This document shows, one piece after another, positions 26,028 through 35,812 of a stretch of 64,000 nucleotides of DNA. Numbering within the stretch: the stretch's first letter is position 1; each line of letters starts with the position of its first letter. The stretch is from Opitutia bacterium (GTDB taxonomy: Bacteria; Verrucomicrobiota; Verrucomicrobiia; Opitutales; Opitutaceae): contig JACRHS010000032.1 of NCBI GenBank assembly GCA_016217595.1, forward strand, positions 62,001 through 126,000. Reading direction: 5' to 3'. The position numbers and the translations under genes were made by a program. The notes beneath the pieces were generated by a model. It saw nothing but the letters and a program-made list of their open reading frames with translations. It did no database searches and was not told the DNA's origin.

Positions 26028-26061
26028 AAAAGAAAGTGGGCCTTACAGCCCGCTTTTTTTT
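26028..26061 (+). promoter_or_regulatory. Attenuator-like terminator hairpin in the nusA leader
   Basis: GUGGGC (26036-26041) pairs with GCCCGC (26048-26053) around CUUACA, followed by eight U. The U-tract is mirrored by an A-rich tract (26028-26035) that can extend the stem. It ends 17 bases before the nusA start codon. Similar A-tract/U-tract terminators are known in front of rimP-nusA operons in other bacteria (rimP-leader); here rimP is absent and nusA is first. Feedback by NusA on its own termination is the obvious model. Confidence 0.75.
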
Positions 26062-26078
26062 GTCCCGCAACACCACCT

Positions 26079-27305
26079 ATGAGCAGCGAAATTCTTTCCG
26101 TCCTGGAATACATGGAGAAAGAGAAGGGTATCAGTCGTGTCGACATGATCGCCACGATTGCGAACGCCTTGAAAACAGCCGCCCAGAAGGGCGTAAATTC
26201 CGGTCAGGAACTGAAAATCGAGATCAACCCGAAAAACGGGGCGCTCAAGGCCTGGGCAGTGCTCAAGGTGGTCGATTCCGTCAGCAACCCCAAGCAGGAG
26301 ATCCATGTGGAGAAGGCGCAGGCCGTGAAGCCGGGCGCGGTGTTGGGCGAATTGTTGGAAAAGGAAATCGATCCGTCGACGTTGGGCCGCATCGCGGCGC
26401 AGACGGCGCGGCAGGCGGTGATGCAACGCATCCGCCAGTTTGAAAAGGACCGGATTTACGACGACTTCAAGGACATGGTCGGCAACATCGTGACGGGCAC
26501 GGTGCGCCGGCGCGAGCGGGGCGATATTTTCATCGATTTGGGCAAGGCCGAGGCGCTGCTTCCGAGCAAGGAGCAGGTCCCGGGCGAAGAATATCAGGCG
26601 GGCGACCGCATTCGTTGCCTGCTGCTCAGCATCGACAGCACGCCGCGCGGTCCGGAGATCATCCTCAGCCGCGGCAGTCCGAAGTTTGTGCGCCGGCTTT
26701 TCGAGCTGGAAGTCACCGAGATCGCTGATGGCACCGTGAAGATCGAGGCGTTTGCCCGCGAGCCGGGTTACCGCACCAAGATCGCGGTGATTTCGTCCGA
26801 TCCCAAGGTCGATCCGGTCGGCGCATGCGTCGGCGCCCGCGGCGCGCGGGTGAAGACCATCGTGCGCGAGCTCGGTGGCGAGAAGATCGACATCATCAAA
26901 CACTTTGCTGATCCGCGCGAGATGGTCATCGAGGCGCTCAAGCCCGCGGTGCCGCGCGAGATCACGATCGACGACAAGACGCACCGGATTTTGCTCAAGG
27001 TGGCCGCGGAAGATCTGGCCATCGCCATCGGCCGCAAAGGCCAGAATGCCCGGCTCACGTCGCGCTTGATCGGCTGGCGGCTCGACATCGAAGAGTTCCG
27101 CGCCGTCGGCGACGATCCCCGCGGCACCGCCATCGCCGCGCTGTCGCACCGATACGGTTTTGACCCGGAAGTCGCGGCCCGGCTCGTCGACATGGGCATC
27201 AATTCCCCGGCCGCCTTCGAAGGCGTCGAAGCCGAGGATCTCGCCGGCGCCGGATTCACCCCGGAGCAGGCGCAGGACATTGTCGGCCGCATCGCGGCGA
27301 AGTGA
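26079..27305 (+). CDS. nusA: Transcription termination/antitermination factor NusA
   Basis: 408 residues. Domains in order: the N-terminal RNA-polymerase-binding domain (to about 125), S1 domain ([24 protein letters not shown], about 130-200), KH1 and KH2 ([28 protein letters not shown], then [18 protein letters not shown]) and a short helix-hairpin-helix-like tail ([18 protein letters not shown]) from about 355. The acidic repeats of the E. coli protein are missing, as in many phyla. It modulates pausing, Rho-independent termination and ribosomal RNA antitermination. First gene of the operon, 64 bases before infB; its leader holds a terminator-like hairpin. Confidence 0.96.
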   Translation: MSSEILSVLEYMEKEKGISRVDMIATIANALKTAAQKGVNSGQELKIEINPKNGALKAWAVLKVVDSVSNPKQEIHVEKAQAVKPGAVLGELLEKEIDPSTLGRIAAQTARQAVMQRIRQFEKDRIYDDFKDMVGNIVTGTVRRRERGDIFIDLGKAEALLPSKEQVPGEEYQAGDRIRCLLLSIDSTPRGPEIILSRGSPKFVRRLFELEVTEIADGTVKIEAFAREPGYRTKIAVISSDPKVDPVGACVGARGARVKTIVRELGGEKIDIIKHFADPREMVIEALKPAVPREITIDDKTHRILLKVAAEDLAIAIGRKGQNARLTSRLIGWRLDIEEFRAVGDDPRGTAIAALSHRYGFDPEVAARLVDMGINSPAAFEGVEAEDLAGAGFTPEQAQDIVGRIAAK

Positions 27306-27369
27306 ACCGCTCCCGAGACCATTCACCCGCGCCCACGTCCTGCCGCATCCGCAAGCCTAAGACCACCGA

Positions 27370-30069
27370 ATGAGCATCCGCATCCACGAACTCGCCAAAA
27401 AGATCGGCATCGATAACAAGGAATTGTTGTCGTTGCTCAAGGAGCGCAAATTCGACGTCAAGAGCGTCTCCAGCACGATCGACAACATCTCGGCCGAGGC
27501 GTTGGTGGAGGAGTTGAAATCCAAATATACGGCGCCGGCTGCGGAAGCCGCCGTGGAGGCGGTCGTCAGTCCCGCCGCGGAGGAACCCGCGAGTGTGGCC
27601 AAAGTGAAGTTGCCGCCGGGAATTTTTGTTAAGAGCAAGCTCGATATCGAGCGTGAGAAAGCGGAAAAGGCCGAGAAGGAGCAGAAGGAACGCGAAGCCG
27701 CCCTGCCGCCCGTGGTCATGGCCAAGCCCGTCGTGGCTGCGCCACCTCCGGCACCCGTGAGTCGTCCGGCTTCGCCGCCCACGCCTCCGCCGATCGCCAA
27801 GGCCCCGCCCGCGGTGAGCATGCCCGTCAGCGCGCCCGTGGCGAAAGCTCCGCCGGCGACGCCTCCCATTGTCCGTCCCGCGTCGCCACCTGTGAGCGTG
27901 CGCCCGGCTCCGGTAGTGCCTCCCGCCGCTCCTGCCGCCAAGCCGGCCGCGGTGGTATTGCCCACGCCGGGATTGCGTCCGGTTGCTCCGCCGCCCGCGC
28001 CGGCTGCACCGCCGGCCGCTCCGGCTCCGGTCGTGGCTCCCGCGCCTGCGCCTGCACCGGTGGTTTCCGCTCCGCCTCCCGTTTCGACTCCGCCGCCGGT
28101 TGCTCCGATGGCGAAGAGCCCGGCGCCTGTGGCCGCGATTCCAGTTTCGCGTCCGGTGCCGTTGCCGCCGATCCCGCCGCCGCTGCCGCCTTCGGCCAAG
28201 CCGCCGGCGTTGCCCGGCATGGCTCCCGCCGCTGGCGTTACGCCGGCCGCGCCCGCGACGCCCGGCGTCCCCGGCGAGGTCAAGATTCTGCATTTCAAGC
28301 CGCCGGTGGTCGTGCGCGATTTCGCCACCGCCCTCGGGCTGAAGCCGTTCAGGCTCATCTCCGAGTTGATGGAAATGGGCATCTTCGCGTCGATGACCCA
28401 GGCCATCGACGAGACCGTCGCCATGAAGGTGGCGGAGAAACACGGATACCTGCTGGAAGTGAAGCACCGCGGCGAAGCGGTCTCCCCGCAGCAGACGGCC
28501 AAGGACAAGGAAGCCGAAAAGAAAAAGAAGGCCGCCGAGGACGAATCCAAATTCCTGGTGACGCGTCCGCCGATCGTCTGCATTCTCGGTCACGTCGACC
28601 ACGGCAAGACCTCCCTGCTCGACGCGCTCCGCAAGGCGAACGTCGCCGCCGGCGAAGCGGGTGGCATCACCCAGCACATCGGCGCGTACCAGATCGAGCA
28701 CAACGGCCGGAAGATCACTTTCCTCGACACCCCCGGTCACGCCGCCTTCAACAAGATGCGCGCGCGCGGCGCCTCCGCGACCGACATCGCCGTGCTGGTG
28801 GTCGCCGCCGATGACGGGTTCATGCCGCAGACCGACGAAGCATTGAAGCACATTCAGAACGCCAAAGTCGCGCTGATGGTTGCCGTCAACAAGATGGACG
28901 TGAAGGGCGCCAATCTCGACCAGGTGAAGGCGCAGATGCAGCAGCGCAACATCGCCCCGGAAGACTGGGGTGGCGAGACCATCACCGTGCCGGTTTCCGC
29001 GATCAAGGGCACGGGCCTGCCGGAATTGTTGGAAATGATCCTCCTCCAGGCCGACGTGCTGGAGTTGAAGGCCAACCCGAAGTGCGAGGCCAGCGGCATC
29101 GTGATCGAATCTCAGCTCGACATCGGACGCGGTCCGCTCGCGACCGTGATTGTGCAGCGCGGCACGCTCCGCACGGGCGACGCTCTCATTTGCGGTCAGC
29201 ACTGGTGCAAAGTCCGCGCCATGTTCGACGACAAGGGCGCCACGGTGAAAGAAGCCGGCCCCGCCACGCCGGTGCGCGTGATCGGCTGGTCTGGACCGCC
29301 GGATAGCGGCGCGCCCTTCAAGGCCGTGAAGAACGCCCGCGAAGCGGAAAAGCTCGCCGAGACGGAAGAGCAACGCCTCCGCAAGGAGAACGCCGCGGCC
29401 GCCGTGCCGAAGGATATTTCAGTCGCCTCGCTTTTCGCCGAGATCGCCGCCACGCAGCAGAAGACGCTCAAGGTGATCGTCAAAACCGACGTGTTTGGTT
29501 CCTCCGAAGCCGTCCGCCACGTTCTCGACGGCATCAAGAGCACCAAGGTGCAGCTGGAGATCGTCTCCATCGATGTCGGCCTCGTCACCAAGAACGACGT
29601 GCTCATGGCCAGCACGGGCGGCGCGGTCATCGTCGGTTTCAACACCAAGCTCGAACCCGGCGTCACGCCGCTCGCCAAGCACCACAACGTGCGCATCGAG
29701 ACCTACGAGATCATCTACGAGTTGGGCGACAAGGTGCGCGACATGATGGCCGACCTGCTCGATCCCGATCTCAAGGAGGTCAAGCTCGGCGCCGCGGAAG
29801 TGCGCGCCACGTTCCCGCTCGCCAAGGGCTTTGTCGCCGGCTGCCTCGTCATCGAAGGCAAGGTCAACCGCAACGCCACCGCCCGGGTGCGCCGCGGCAA
29901 GGAAAACGTCTATCAGGGCAAGGTCGCCACGCTCAAACGCTTCAAGGACGACGCCAACGAAGTGCGCGCCGGCCTCGAATGCGGCATCAAGCTCGACGAT
30001 TTCAACGGCTACGAGATCGGCGACGTCATCGAGTGCTTTGAAATCCAAAAGGTGCGCGCCGCCCTGTAA
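27370..30069 (+). CDS. infB: Translation initiation factor IF-2
   Basis: 899 residues. An IF2_N-type domain ([20 protein letters not shown]) leads into a charged segment and then ~185 residues made almost only of Pro, Ala and Val (about 115-300), an unusually long low-complexity linker. A second IF2_N-like unit ([20 protein letters not shown]) follows. The GTPase domain starts near 395, with GHVDHGKT at 407-414, DTPGH and NKMD; then domain 2, the IF-2 alpha/beta/alpha domain and the C-terminal fMet-tRNA-binding barrel. It brings initiator tRNA to the 30S subunit and drives subunit joining. Start ATG at 27370 has no Shine-Dalgarno sequence. Confidence 0.97.
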   Translation: MSIRIHELAKKIGIDNKELLSLLKERKFDVKSVSSTIDNISAEALVEELKSKYTAPAAEAAVEAVVSPAAEEPASVAKVKLPPGIFVKSKLDIEREKAEKAEKEQKEREAALPPVVMAKPVVAAPPPAPVSRPASPPTPPPIAKAPPAVSMPVSAPVAKAPPATPPIVRPASPPVSVRPAPVVPPAAPAAKPAAVVLPTPGLRPVAPPPAPAAPPAAPAPVVAPAPAPAPVVSAPPPVSTPPPVAPMAKSPAPVAAIPVSRPVPLPPIPPPLPPSAKPPALPGMAPAAGVTPAAPATPGVPGEVKILHFKPPVVVRDFATALGLKPFRLISELMEMGIFASMTQAIDETVAMKVAEKHGYLLEVKHRGEAVSPQQTAKDKEAEKKKKAAEDESKFLVTRPPIVCILGHVDHGKTSLLDALRKANVAAGEAGGITQHIGAYQIEHNGRKITFLDTPGHAAFNKMRARGASATDIAVLVVAADDGFMPQTDEALKHIQNAKVALMVAVNKMDVKGANLDQVKAQMQQRNIAPEDWGGETITVPVSAIKGTGLPELLEMILLQADVLELKANPKCEASGIVIESQLDIGRGPLATVIVQRGTLRTGDALICGQHWCKVRAMFDDKGATVKEAGPATPVRVIGWSGPPDSGAPFKAVKNAREAEKLAETEEQRLRKENAAAAVPKDISVASLFAEIAATQQKTLKVIVKTDVFGSSEAVRHVLDGIKSTKVQLEIVSIDVGLVTKNDVLMASTGGAVIVGFNTKLEPGVTPLAKHHNVRIETYEIIYELGDKVRDMMADLLDPDLKEVKLGAAEVRATFPLAKGFVAGCLVIEGKVNRNATARVRRGKENVYQGKVATLKRFKDDANEVRAGLECGIKLDDFNGYEIGDVIECFEIQKVRAAL

Positions 30070-30073
30070 CCCC

Positions 30074-30129
30074 GGGGCCGCCGGCCCCCGCCACCGCGCG
30101 GGACCGTCGCCCCGGAGGGCAGCCCTCCG
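30074..30129 (+). promoter_or_regulatory. Two GC-rich hairpins between infB and rbfA
   Basis: GGGGCC/GGCCCC (30074-30079, 30083-30088) with a three-base loop, and CGGAGGGC/GCCCTCCG (30113-30120, 30122-30129) with a single-base centre, which is in practice a palindrome. The second ends six bases before the rbfA start codon and buries the only purine-rich GGAGGG in the intergenic region. Neither has a U-tract, so read-through is expected. Confidence 0.5.
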
Positions 30130-30135
30130 CCGGCC

Positions 30136-30537
30136 ATGAGCAATCGCATCGTTCGCATCAACGAACTCGTTCAACGCGAGATCAGCGCCTATCTGCGGAA
30201 ACGCTATCAGGCGGAGGCGGCCACCATCACCATCACCAGCGTGGAGATCGCGCCCGATCTGAAGACCGGCAAGGTCTACGTCTCGATCATCGGCGGGGAG
30301 GATTTCGTCAACGGCCGCATGGCCTGGCTGCACGATCGCGCCAGCGAACTGCGCCGCGAAGTGGGCCGGCACGTCGTGCTGAAATGGACGCCGCAACTCG
30401 ACTACATCCTCGATAACTCGCCGGCGCGGGCCGCGCGGGTGGCGCAGGTGCTCTTCGAGATCGAGGAGCAGGAGCGGATTAAGCAGGCGGCCAAACCGGC
30501 CGAGTCATCGCCGGACACCGCCGCCCCGGCTCCGTAA
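30136..30537 (+). CDS. rbfA: Ribosome-binding factor A
   Basis: 133 residues, normal for RbfA, a single KH-like-domain protein that binds the 30S subunit and helps 16S rRNA 5'-end maturation, especially in the cold. Typical elements are IVRINELVQREISAYLRK at the start, TITSVEIAPDLKTGKVYVSI in the middle, and RREVGRHVVLKWTPQLDYILDNS near the end. A short Ala/Pro-rich tail follows. Position after infB and before nrnA and truB is the usual bacterial order. Confidence 0.94.
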   Translation: MSNRIVRINELVQREISAYLRKRYQAEAATITITSVEIAPDLKTGKVYVSIIGGEDFVNGRMAWLHDRASELRREVGRHVVLKWTPQLDYILDNSPARAARVAQVLFEIEEQERIKQAAKPAESSPDTAAPAP

Positions 30538-30559
30538 AACGGAAAAACTTTTCCGAACC

Positions 30560-31585
30560 TTGAGCTCGTTTTATCCAGAGTTCTCCACGCGCTTCGCGGC
30601 GCTGCTCCCGCAACTGGCCGGCCGCCGGCTGGTGGTGGTGGGACATGCGCGGCCCGATGGCGACTGCATCGGTGCACAGGTGGCGCTGGCGCGGGCCCTG
30701 ATCGCCCGCGGTCTGGATGTGACCTGCGTCAACCCCGACCCGGTGCCCCGCCGGCTGCAATTTCTGGTGCGCGGCATGAAATTTTTGCGGACGGATGACA
30801 TCCTTCCGACCGCGGCGGAGTACACCGCGATCTTTGTCGATTGCGCCGACCACGCGCGCGCCGGCGACCGGCTGAAGCGGGCGTTGCCCGAGCCGATCGT
30901 CGCCATCGACCATCATCTCTCCAACAACGGTTTCGCCGCGCACAACTTCATCGACACCGGCTCGTCCGCCACCTGCGAGATCCTCGCGGGCATCTTGCTG
31001 GACCTCGGACTGGTGATCGACGCGCAGACGGCGCAGGCGCTCTACGTCGGCATCCTCACCGACACCGGACAATTTCGCTTCAACTCGACCTCGCAAAAAA
31101 CGTTTCTGCTCGCGGCCGAGCTCATGGCGCGGGGCGCGCGACCGGCCGAGGCCGGCTACGAACTCTACGAGCGCGAATCGCTCGGCAAGCTCCGCCTGTT
31201 GGAGCGCTTCCTCGCCACATTTCAGATGGAGTGCGACGGACGCGTCTGCATCGGCCGTCTCCCGGTGGGAGTATTCGAGGCCACCGGCACCAACTCGGAA
31301 GACACCGAGGGGCTGGTCGACTATGCGCGTTGCATCGACGGCGTGGCGGTCGGCGTGTTGATCGAAGAGCGCACCGATGGTTCGGTGAAGGCGAGCTTGC
31401 GCGCCAACGATCCGGCTTACCGCCTCGACCTGATTGCCGCGCAATTCAACGGCGGCGGTCATGCGTGTGCCGCCGGACTGAACTTGAAACAAGGCGCGGC
31501 CGATTTTCGCGCGCGCCTGGTGGCCGCGCTCACCCGGCAGGTGGCCGCGGTGGAAGCCCAGCGCGTTGCGCCACCGACCACGTAG
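30560..31585 (+). CDS. nrnA: DHH-family bifunctional oligoribonuclease/PAP phosphatase NrnA
   Basis: 341 residues. The DHH phosphoesterase core is intact: GHARPDGDCIGAQ (metal-binding His and Asp pair), VDCAD, and AIDHHLSN with the DHH signature; the DHHA1 substrate domain ends in GGGHACAAGL. NrnA degrades nanoRNAs and hydrolyses 3'-phosphoadenosine 5'-phosphate. No ATG fits before the first conserved motif, so a TTG at 30560 is taken as start; it gives a sensible ~20-residue lead. Located 22 bases after rbfA and 33 before truB, a common arrangement. Confidence 0.92.
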   Translation: MSSFYPEFSTRFAALLPQLAGRRLVVVGHARPDGDCIGAQVALARALIARGLDVTCVNPDPVPRRLQFLVRGMKFLRTDDILPTAAEYTAIFVDCADHARAGDRLKRALPEPIVAIDHHLSNNGFAAHNFIDTGSSATCEILAGILLDLGLVIDAQTAQALYVGILTDTGQFRFNSTSQKTFLLAAELMARGARPAEAGYELYERESLGKLRLLERFLATFQMECDGRVCIGRLPVGVFEATGTNSEDTEGLVDYARCIDGVAVGVLIEERTDGSVKASLRANDPAYRLDLIAAQFNGGGHACAAGLNLKQGAADFRARLVAALTRQVAAVEAQRVAPPTT

Positions 31586-31618
31586 CCGGCGCCTGACGGC
31601 CGCATTTAAAACTTTCCC

Positions 31619-32344
31619 ATGCTCGGACCTTCCAAAGAACTCGACGGCATCCTGCTCATCGACAAACCGACGGACCACACGTCACACGACGTGGTGGCGC
31701 GGGTGCGCCGCAAGCTCGGCATGAAACGCATCGGCCACGCGGGCACGCTCGATCCGATGGCGACCGGTCTGATGATCGTCCTCGTGGGCAAGGCCACGAG
31801 CGCCTCGCAGTACCTCATCAGTCTCGACAAGGAGTACACCGGTACGATCAAGCTCGGTGCGACCACCAACACCCAGGATGCCGAGGGCGAAGTGTTGGAG
31901 ACGCGGCCGGTGCCGCCGCTCACCGAGGCGCAGGTGCGCGCGGAGATGCGCGCGGCGCAGGGCGACCAGTACCAGATGCCGCCCATGTTTTCCGCGATCA
32001 AGATCGGGGGCGAACCGCTCTACAAGAAAGCGCGCGAAGGCGAGGAAGTCGTGCGCGAGCCGCGGTTCATCCGGGTGATGCAGTTCGAGCTCACCCGGTT
32101 CGCGCCGCCCGAACTCGATTTTATCGTGCGGTGCACCAAGGGCACGTACGTGCGCACGCTGGCCCACGACTTCGGCAACAAGCTCGGCTGCGGCGCGCAC
32201 CTCTCGGCATTGCGGCGCACGGCCATCGACAAACTGCGGATTGAGCGGGCGATCACCATCCCGCAATTGGAGGCGATGCCGTTGTTGGAAATCGCCAAGT
32301 GCCTCTTGCACCCGCGCGACGTGGTGCCGACTTTTGTGTTGTGA
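31619..32344 (+). CDS. truB: tRNA pseudouridine(55) synthase TruB
   Basis: 241 residues. It makes the universally conserved pseudouridine 55 in the tRNA T-loop. The catalytic Asp 45 is in [13 protein letters not shown]; other family blocks are [46 protein letters not shown] and [15 protein letters not shown]. The C-terminal PUA-like extension of some TruB proteins is absent. Start ATG is preceded by TTTCCC. The stop overlaps the GTG start of ribF (GTGA), which implies translational coupling. Confidence 0.95.
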   Translation: MLGPSKELDGILLIDKPTDHTSHDVVARVRRKLGMKRIGHAGTLDPMATGLMIVLVGKATSASQYLISLDKEYTGTIKLGATTNTQDAEGEVLETRPVPPLTEAQVRAEMRAAQGDQYQMPPMFSAIKIGGEPLYKKAREGEEVVREPRFIRVMQFELTRFAPPELDFIVRCTKGTYVRTLAHDFGNKLGCGAHLSALRRTAIDKLRIERAITIPQLEAMPLLEIAKCLLHPRDVVPTFVL

Positions 32345-33294
32345 GCCAGCCGGTCCAATTTTTCACGCTCGAACAAATTGTCCGCTCGCCCCGCCCGTTG
32401 CACCTGGCGATCGGCATGTATGACGGAGTGCATCTCGGTCACCAGTCGGTGATCGAGTCGGCCATTCATTCGGCGCGGCGGTCCGGAGGCGCGGCGGGCG
32501 TGCTGACGTTCTGGCCGCATCCCAGCGTGTTGATCAATCCGGCCAAAGCGTCGCGGATGATGCAAACGCCGGAGATGAAGTTGCGCGTGCTGGCGCGGCT
32601 GGGCGTGGATCTCGTCATCCAGCAGCCGTTCACCCCGGAATTCGCGCACATCCCGGCGGAGGCGTTTCTACCTTACTTGTGCCAGCGGCTGCCGCATCTG
32701 GCCGGTATCTACGTGGGCGAAAACTGGCGCTTCGGCGCCGGACGGCAGGGCGATGTGGCGTTGTTGCTCACGGAAGCGGCCCGTCAGGGCGTGACGGTGG
32801 TGAGCGTGCCGCGGATGCATTTCAACGGTGTGCCGATCAGCAGCACGCGCATTCGCGGCTGCCTGGAGACAGGCGCGATCGAGGAAGTTAACGCCTTGCT
32901 GGGGTATTCGTATTTCGCCGCAGGCACGGTGGTGTCGGGGCGGCAACTGGGGCGCACACTGGGGTTTCCCACGCTCAATGTTGTCTGGCAACCGGAGCTG
33001 GCGCCGCGGTTTGGCGTGTATGCCGTACGGGTGGCGCGGGAGGGCGAGGAGCGTTTTCTGCCGGCGGTGGCCAACTACGGCCTGCGGCCGACGGTGGCGC
33101 AGGGGAGCGAGCCGTTGCTGGAGACGCACCTCTTGGGCGAGTGTCCGTTTGGGAATGGCGACCGCCTCGTGGTGGAGTGGCTGAAATTTATCCGGCCGGA
33201 GCGCAAATTTGGCGGGCTGGAGGAGCTGCGCGGGCAGATCGCACAAGATAGTGCGGCGGCGCAAAAATTCTTTGCCGAATTTTCCTTGCCCTGA
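32341..33294 (+). CDS. ribF: Bifunctional riboflavin kinase/FAD synthetase
   Basis: 317 residues. The N-terminal nucleotidyltransferase domain has [14 protein letters not shown] (the HxGH-like motif) and the [14 protein letters not shown] and [12 protein letters not shown] blocks. The C-terminal flavokinase domain begins near residue 195 with [14 protein letters not shown], the ATP/Mg-binding PTAN-like motif reading PTLN, then [16 protein letters not shown] and the catalytic Glu in LLETHLLG. It converts riboflavin to FMN and FAD. Start is GTG at 32341, overlapping the truB stop; an upstream in-frame ATG would overlap truB heavily and adds nothing conserved. Confidence 0.94.
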   Translation: MSQPVQFFTLEQIVRSPRPLHLAIGMYDGVHLGHQSVIESAIHSARRSGGAAGVLTFWPHPSVLINPAKASRMMQTPEMKLRVLARLGVDLVIQQPFTPEFAHIPAEAFLPYLCQRLPHLAGIYVGENWRFGAGRQGDVALLLTEAARQGVTVVSVPRMHFNGVPISSTRIRGCLETGAIEEVNALLGYSYFAAGTVVSGRQLGRTLGFPTLNVVWQPELAPRFGVYAVRVAREGEERFLPAVANYGLRPTVAQGSEPLLETHLLGECPFGNGDRLVVEWLKFIRPERKFGGLEELRGQIAQDSAAAQKFFAEFSLP

Positions 33295-33333
33295 GGTGGG
33301 GCGGTCCTGCTAACTCTCCGCCCTTTCAGATCC

Positions 33334-33410
33334 GGACTCTTAGCTCAGTTGGTTAGAGCACTTCCTTGACATGGAAGGGGTCGCTGGTTCGAGTCCAGTA
33401 GAGTCCACCA
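33334..33410 (+). tRNA. tRNA-Val (anticodon GAC)
   Basis: A complete 77-base cloverleaf. Acceptor stem GGACTCT pairs with AGAGTCC; the D-arm contains AGCTCAGTTGGTTAGAGC; the anticodon stem CTTCC/GGAAG encloses loop TTGACAT with anticodon GAC; the T-arm is CTGG-TTCGAGT-CCAG; the CCA end is encoded. It follows ribF by 39 bases and is followed at once by a terminator, so it may be the last element of the translation operon or have its own promoter. Confidence 0.97.
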
Positions 33411-33411
33411 T

Positions 33412-33440
33412 CCGGCAAGTTGAGCGTTGCCGGCTTTTTT
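33412..33440 (+). terminator. Rho-independent terminator after tRNA-Val
   Basis: CCGGCAA (33412-33418) pairs with TTGCCGG (33427-33433) around an eight-base loop, followed by C and six T. It begins two bases after the tRNA CCA end. Confidence 0.88.
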
Positions 33441-33446
33441 ATCCCC

Positions 33447-33620
33447 ATGCATGCCATGCTACTCCGATTGTCTCTCGGCGCTCTGCTACTGGCGGCCAGC
33501 GGTTGCCAGTCCTTGCAAGACATGGCGGATGAACCCTACCGCAAGGCGATCAAAGGCGGGCGCATGTCGCCGGGCGAATATCAGAAGCAGCAGATGGGAG
33601 TCGGGCGCACCCAGCCTTGA
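33447..33620 (+). CDS. Small lipoprotein
   Basis: 57 residues (54 if the second ATG at 33456 is used). A hydrophobic signal LLRLSLGALLLAASGC ends in an ASGC lipobox, so the mature form is a lipid-anchored peptide of about 40 residues (CQSLQDMADEPYRKAI...). No family is recognised. It lies seven bases after the terminator of tRNA-Val, and its stop overlaps the TTG start of the next gene. Its size is that of many unannotated envelope lipoproteins. Confidence 0.7.
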   Translation: MHAMLLRLSLGALLLAASGCQSLQDMADEPYRKAIKGGRMSPGEYQKQQMGVGRTQP

Positions 33621-34627
33621 ACACGAATCCCTGGCATTTGTTTTCCCGGACAGTGTTGGTGTTGCAGGCATTGGCCTGCGGCTGGTCTGCGCCATCGGAT
33701 AATTTGGGGGCTGTTGCGGCGGCCACACCGATGAGCGCGGTCACGCGCCACCTCGGACAGCCGTTGCCAGGCGAGATGCCGCAGGTTTTCGCGCGCGGCA
33801 CCCTCTCTACGGCGCACCTGGAGCACAGTGCGCCGGCATTTGCGCCGGACGGACGGGAAGTTTTCTGGTCAATTTGGCGTCGGCCCCAAGTCGTAGGCGA
33901 GCAGCAGGTGATCATGACCATGCGGTGCGTTGACGGGGTTTGGACGCAACCGGCTGTGGCGTCTTTTTCAGGCCGATATCTTGACGGCGGGCCCGTGTTT
34001 TCGGCCGATGGTAAACGGCTTTATTTTTACTCGCTGCGTCCCCGACCGGAGGCGGGTCGCGAAGGCGTCAGCGATATCTGGTTTGTGGAAAAGAAGGCCG
34101 ATTTGTGGGGCGAGCCGGTCTGTCTCGGTTTGGTGGCGCGGTATCCAGAGTTGCGTGAAATCAGTCAGCCCAGCGTCGCCCGCAATGGTACGCTCTATTT
34201 CATAGCTCACTTGCCTGGACCGATGAACGACTCAGGCATTTATCGAGCTGCACCGGCCGGCGGTACGTATCTCACCCCGGAGGCCATGCCGCAGTGCATC
34301 AATCTGGCTCCCTATTTGAATTGGACGCCCCACGTTGCTCCCGATGAAAGCTTCCTTTTGTTCTCTTCCAATCGGGGCGCTCCCAAGCAGGATTATGGCG
34401 ATATCTATCTCAGTCGTCGAAAGCCGGACGGCACTTGGTCGGATCCCGTGAATCTGGGTGCGCCCATCAACTCACGACGTCAGGAGCGTTTTCCAGCGCT
34501 GGCCCCAGATGGGCGCGTGTTCTTTTTCACCCGGCCAACACCCGGTCAGGAGCAAGATGTTTACTGGGTTGAGACGAGCGCGATTCCTGCCCTGCGCATA
34601 GGAACCCGGGCGGACAGCCAGGATTAA
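33617..34627 (+). CDS. TolB/PD40-type beta-propeller protein, probably exported
   Basis: 336 residues. The N-terminus (FSRTVLVLQALACGWSA) looks like a signal peptide. The rest holds repeated PD40-type blades: HSAPAFAPDGREVFWS, GGPVFSADGKRLYFYS, SQPSVARNGTLYFIA, TPHVAPDESFLLFSSN and RFPALAPDGRVFFFT, about five in all. Such WD40-like proteins bind partners or ligands in the periplasm; no enzymatic motif is seen. A TTG start overlapping the lipoprotein stop (TTGA) is the only in-frame start with a good signal; GC content is somewhat lower than in neighbouring genes. Function unknown. Confidence 0.8.
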   Translation: MNTNPWHLFSRTVLVLQALACGWSAPSDNLGAVAAATPMSAVTRHLGQPLPGEMPQVFARGTLSTAHLEHSAPAFAPDGREVFWSIWRRPQVVGEQQVIMTMRCVDGVWTQPAVASFSGRYLDGGPVFSADGKRLYFYSLRPRPEAGREGVSDIWFVEKKADLWGEPVCLGLVARYPELREISQPSVARNGTLYFIAHLPGPMNDSGIYRAAPAGGTYLTPEAMPQCINLAPYLNWTPHVAPDESFLLFSSNRGAPKQDYGDIYLSRRKPDGTWSDPVNLGAPINSRRQERFPALAPDGRVFFFTRPTPGQEQDVYWVETSAIPALRIGTRADSQD

Positions 34628-34637
34628 CGAATTGCGC

Positions 34638-35708
34638 TCAACCCACGGGTTTGGCCCCGGTCGACCCGCGTACCACGAGGTCGGGGGCGATCATGCGGAG
34701 CAGGGGCTTGCGGCCGGTGGCGGAGCGGATTTGGGCGAGCAATAACTCCGTGGCGGCGCGGATGGTCTGTCCGATCTGTTGATCCACGCTGGTCAGGCCG
34801 GGCGTGGTCATTTCACAGATGTCCTGGTTATTGAAACCGGTGATCGAAAGGTCGCCGGGCACCGAAAAACCGCGGTGCTGGAATCCATGCATCGCGCCGA
34901 TGGCGATCTCGTCGTTCAACGCGAGGTAGGCGGTGGGGCGGTCGGCGAGCTGGGCGAAGCTCTGGGCGAGGAGTCGTCCATACTCGAAGTCGGTGCGGCG
35001 CGGATGCAGATGGTCCAGTGAGCGCGTGCAGGCGGCGATTTGCAGGCCGTGGGCGGCGAGCGCGGCATCCACTCCGCGGATGCGGTCCTGCGTGCCGCGC
35101 TGGGTGCCGGACACGCCGAGCAGACCGAAGTTACGGTGGCCCAGGCCGACCAGATGGTTGATCACTTCGGTCATCGCCTTTGCCCGGTCCAGCGTGACGG
35201 TCGGTGCGCCGGGAATGCCGGCCTGGTCGATGATCACGTGGGGCAGGTCTTGCCGGCTGAGATCGGCGGACCAGCGCGTCAGTTCGGCTTCGTCGAAATG
35301 TCCGATGAAGCCGATGGCCTCGACGCGCATGGAGAGGAAATGCCGGATCACCTTTTGCCCCGAGTCGCGGTCGAGCACTTCGATTAGCGAGCTGTAGCCG
35401 TGCTGGCGCAGCTGGCTTTGCAGCTCGGCCAGTTTGCTGACGGCCGGGGGCGTGAGCAGGTTCTCCACGCAGAGGCCGACGAGTGCGGTGCGCTTGCCCT
35501 TCAGATGCAGAGCGTAGGCGTTGGGGGTGAAACCGGTCTCGGCCATCGCGCGTTGCACCCGGTCGATGGTCTTTTGCTTGAGACCCGGCTGGCCGTTGAG
35601 CACGCGCGAGACCGTGGTGCGGGCCAGCCCGACGTAGCGCGCAAACTCGGTGGTCGAGCTGATGCGCGGGATGGCGGTCGTCTTGGTCGTTTTGCGCGGT
35701 GAGGGCAT
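34638..35708 (-). CDS. LacI-family transcriptional regulator of the hexuronate locus
   Basis: 356 residues: an N-terminal basic lead, then the LacI helix-turn-helix (TTEFARYVGLARTTVSRVLNG) with the hinge helix, and a periplasmic-binding-protein-like sensor domain (ALVGLCVENLL, VEAIGFIGHFDE, DLSITGFNNQDICEMTTPGLTSVDQ). It lies 104 bases downstream of, and in the same direction as, the ExuT-like transporter and diverges in effect from the DUF4861-kduI-kduD unit. A hexuronate or 2-keto-3-deoxygluconate-related effector is likely from this context. Repressor versus activator cannot be told. Confidence 0.92.
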   Translation of the reverse strand: MPSPRKTTKTTAIPRISSTTEFARYVGLARTTVSRVLNGQPGLKQKTIDRVQRAMAETGFTPNAYALHLKGKRTALVGLCVENLLTPPAVSKLAELQSQLRQHGYSSLIEVLDRDSGQKVIRHFLSMRVEAIGFIGHFDEAELTRWSADLSRQDLPHVIIDQAGIPGAPTVTLDRAKAMTEVINHLVGLGHRNFGLLGVSGTQRGTQDRIRGVDAALAAHGLQIAACTRSLDHLHPRRTDFEYGRLLAQSFAQLADRPTAYLALNDEIAIGAMHGFQHRGFSVPGDLSITGFNNQDICEMTTPGLTSVDQQIGQTIRAATELLLAQIRSATGRKPLLRMIAPDLVVRGSTGAKPVG

Positions 35709-35775
35709 GAGCGCGATGACGGAGGAAACAGAACGTGACCGCCAGAGTGGAGTGAAAAACGCCCGAGACGCGAGT

Positions 35776-35801
35776 CCGGCCCGGGGAAATCCACGGGCCG
35801 G
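35776..35801 (-). terminator. Hairpin downstream of the ExuT-like transporter gene
   Basis: CCGGCCCG (35776-35783) pairs perfectly with CGGGCCGG (35794-35801) around a ten-base loop, 12 bases beyond the transporter stop codon. No U-tract follows on the minus strand, so it may reduce rather than block read-through into the LacI gene, or protect the 3' end. Confidence 0.4.
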
Positions 35802-35812
35802 TTAAACGCGGA

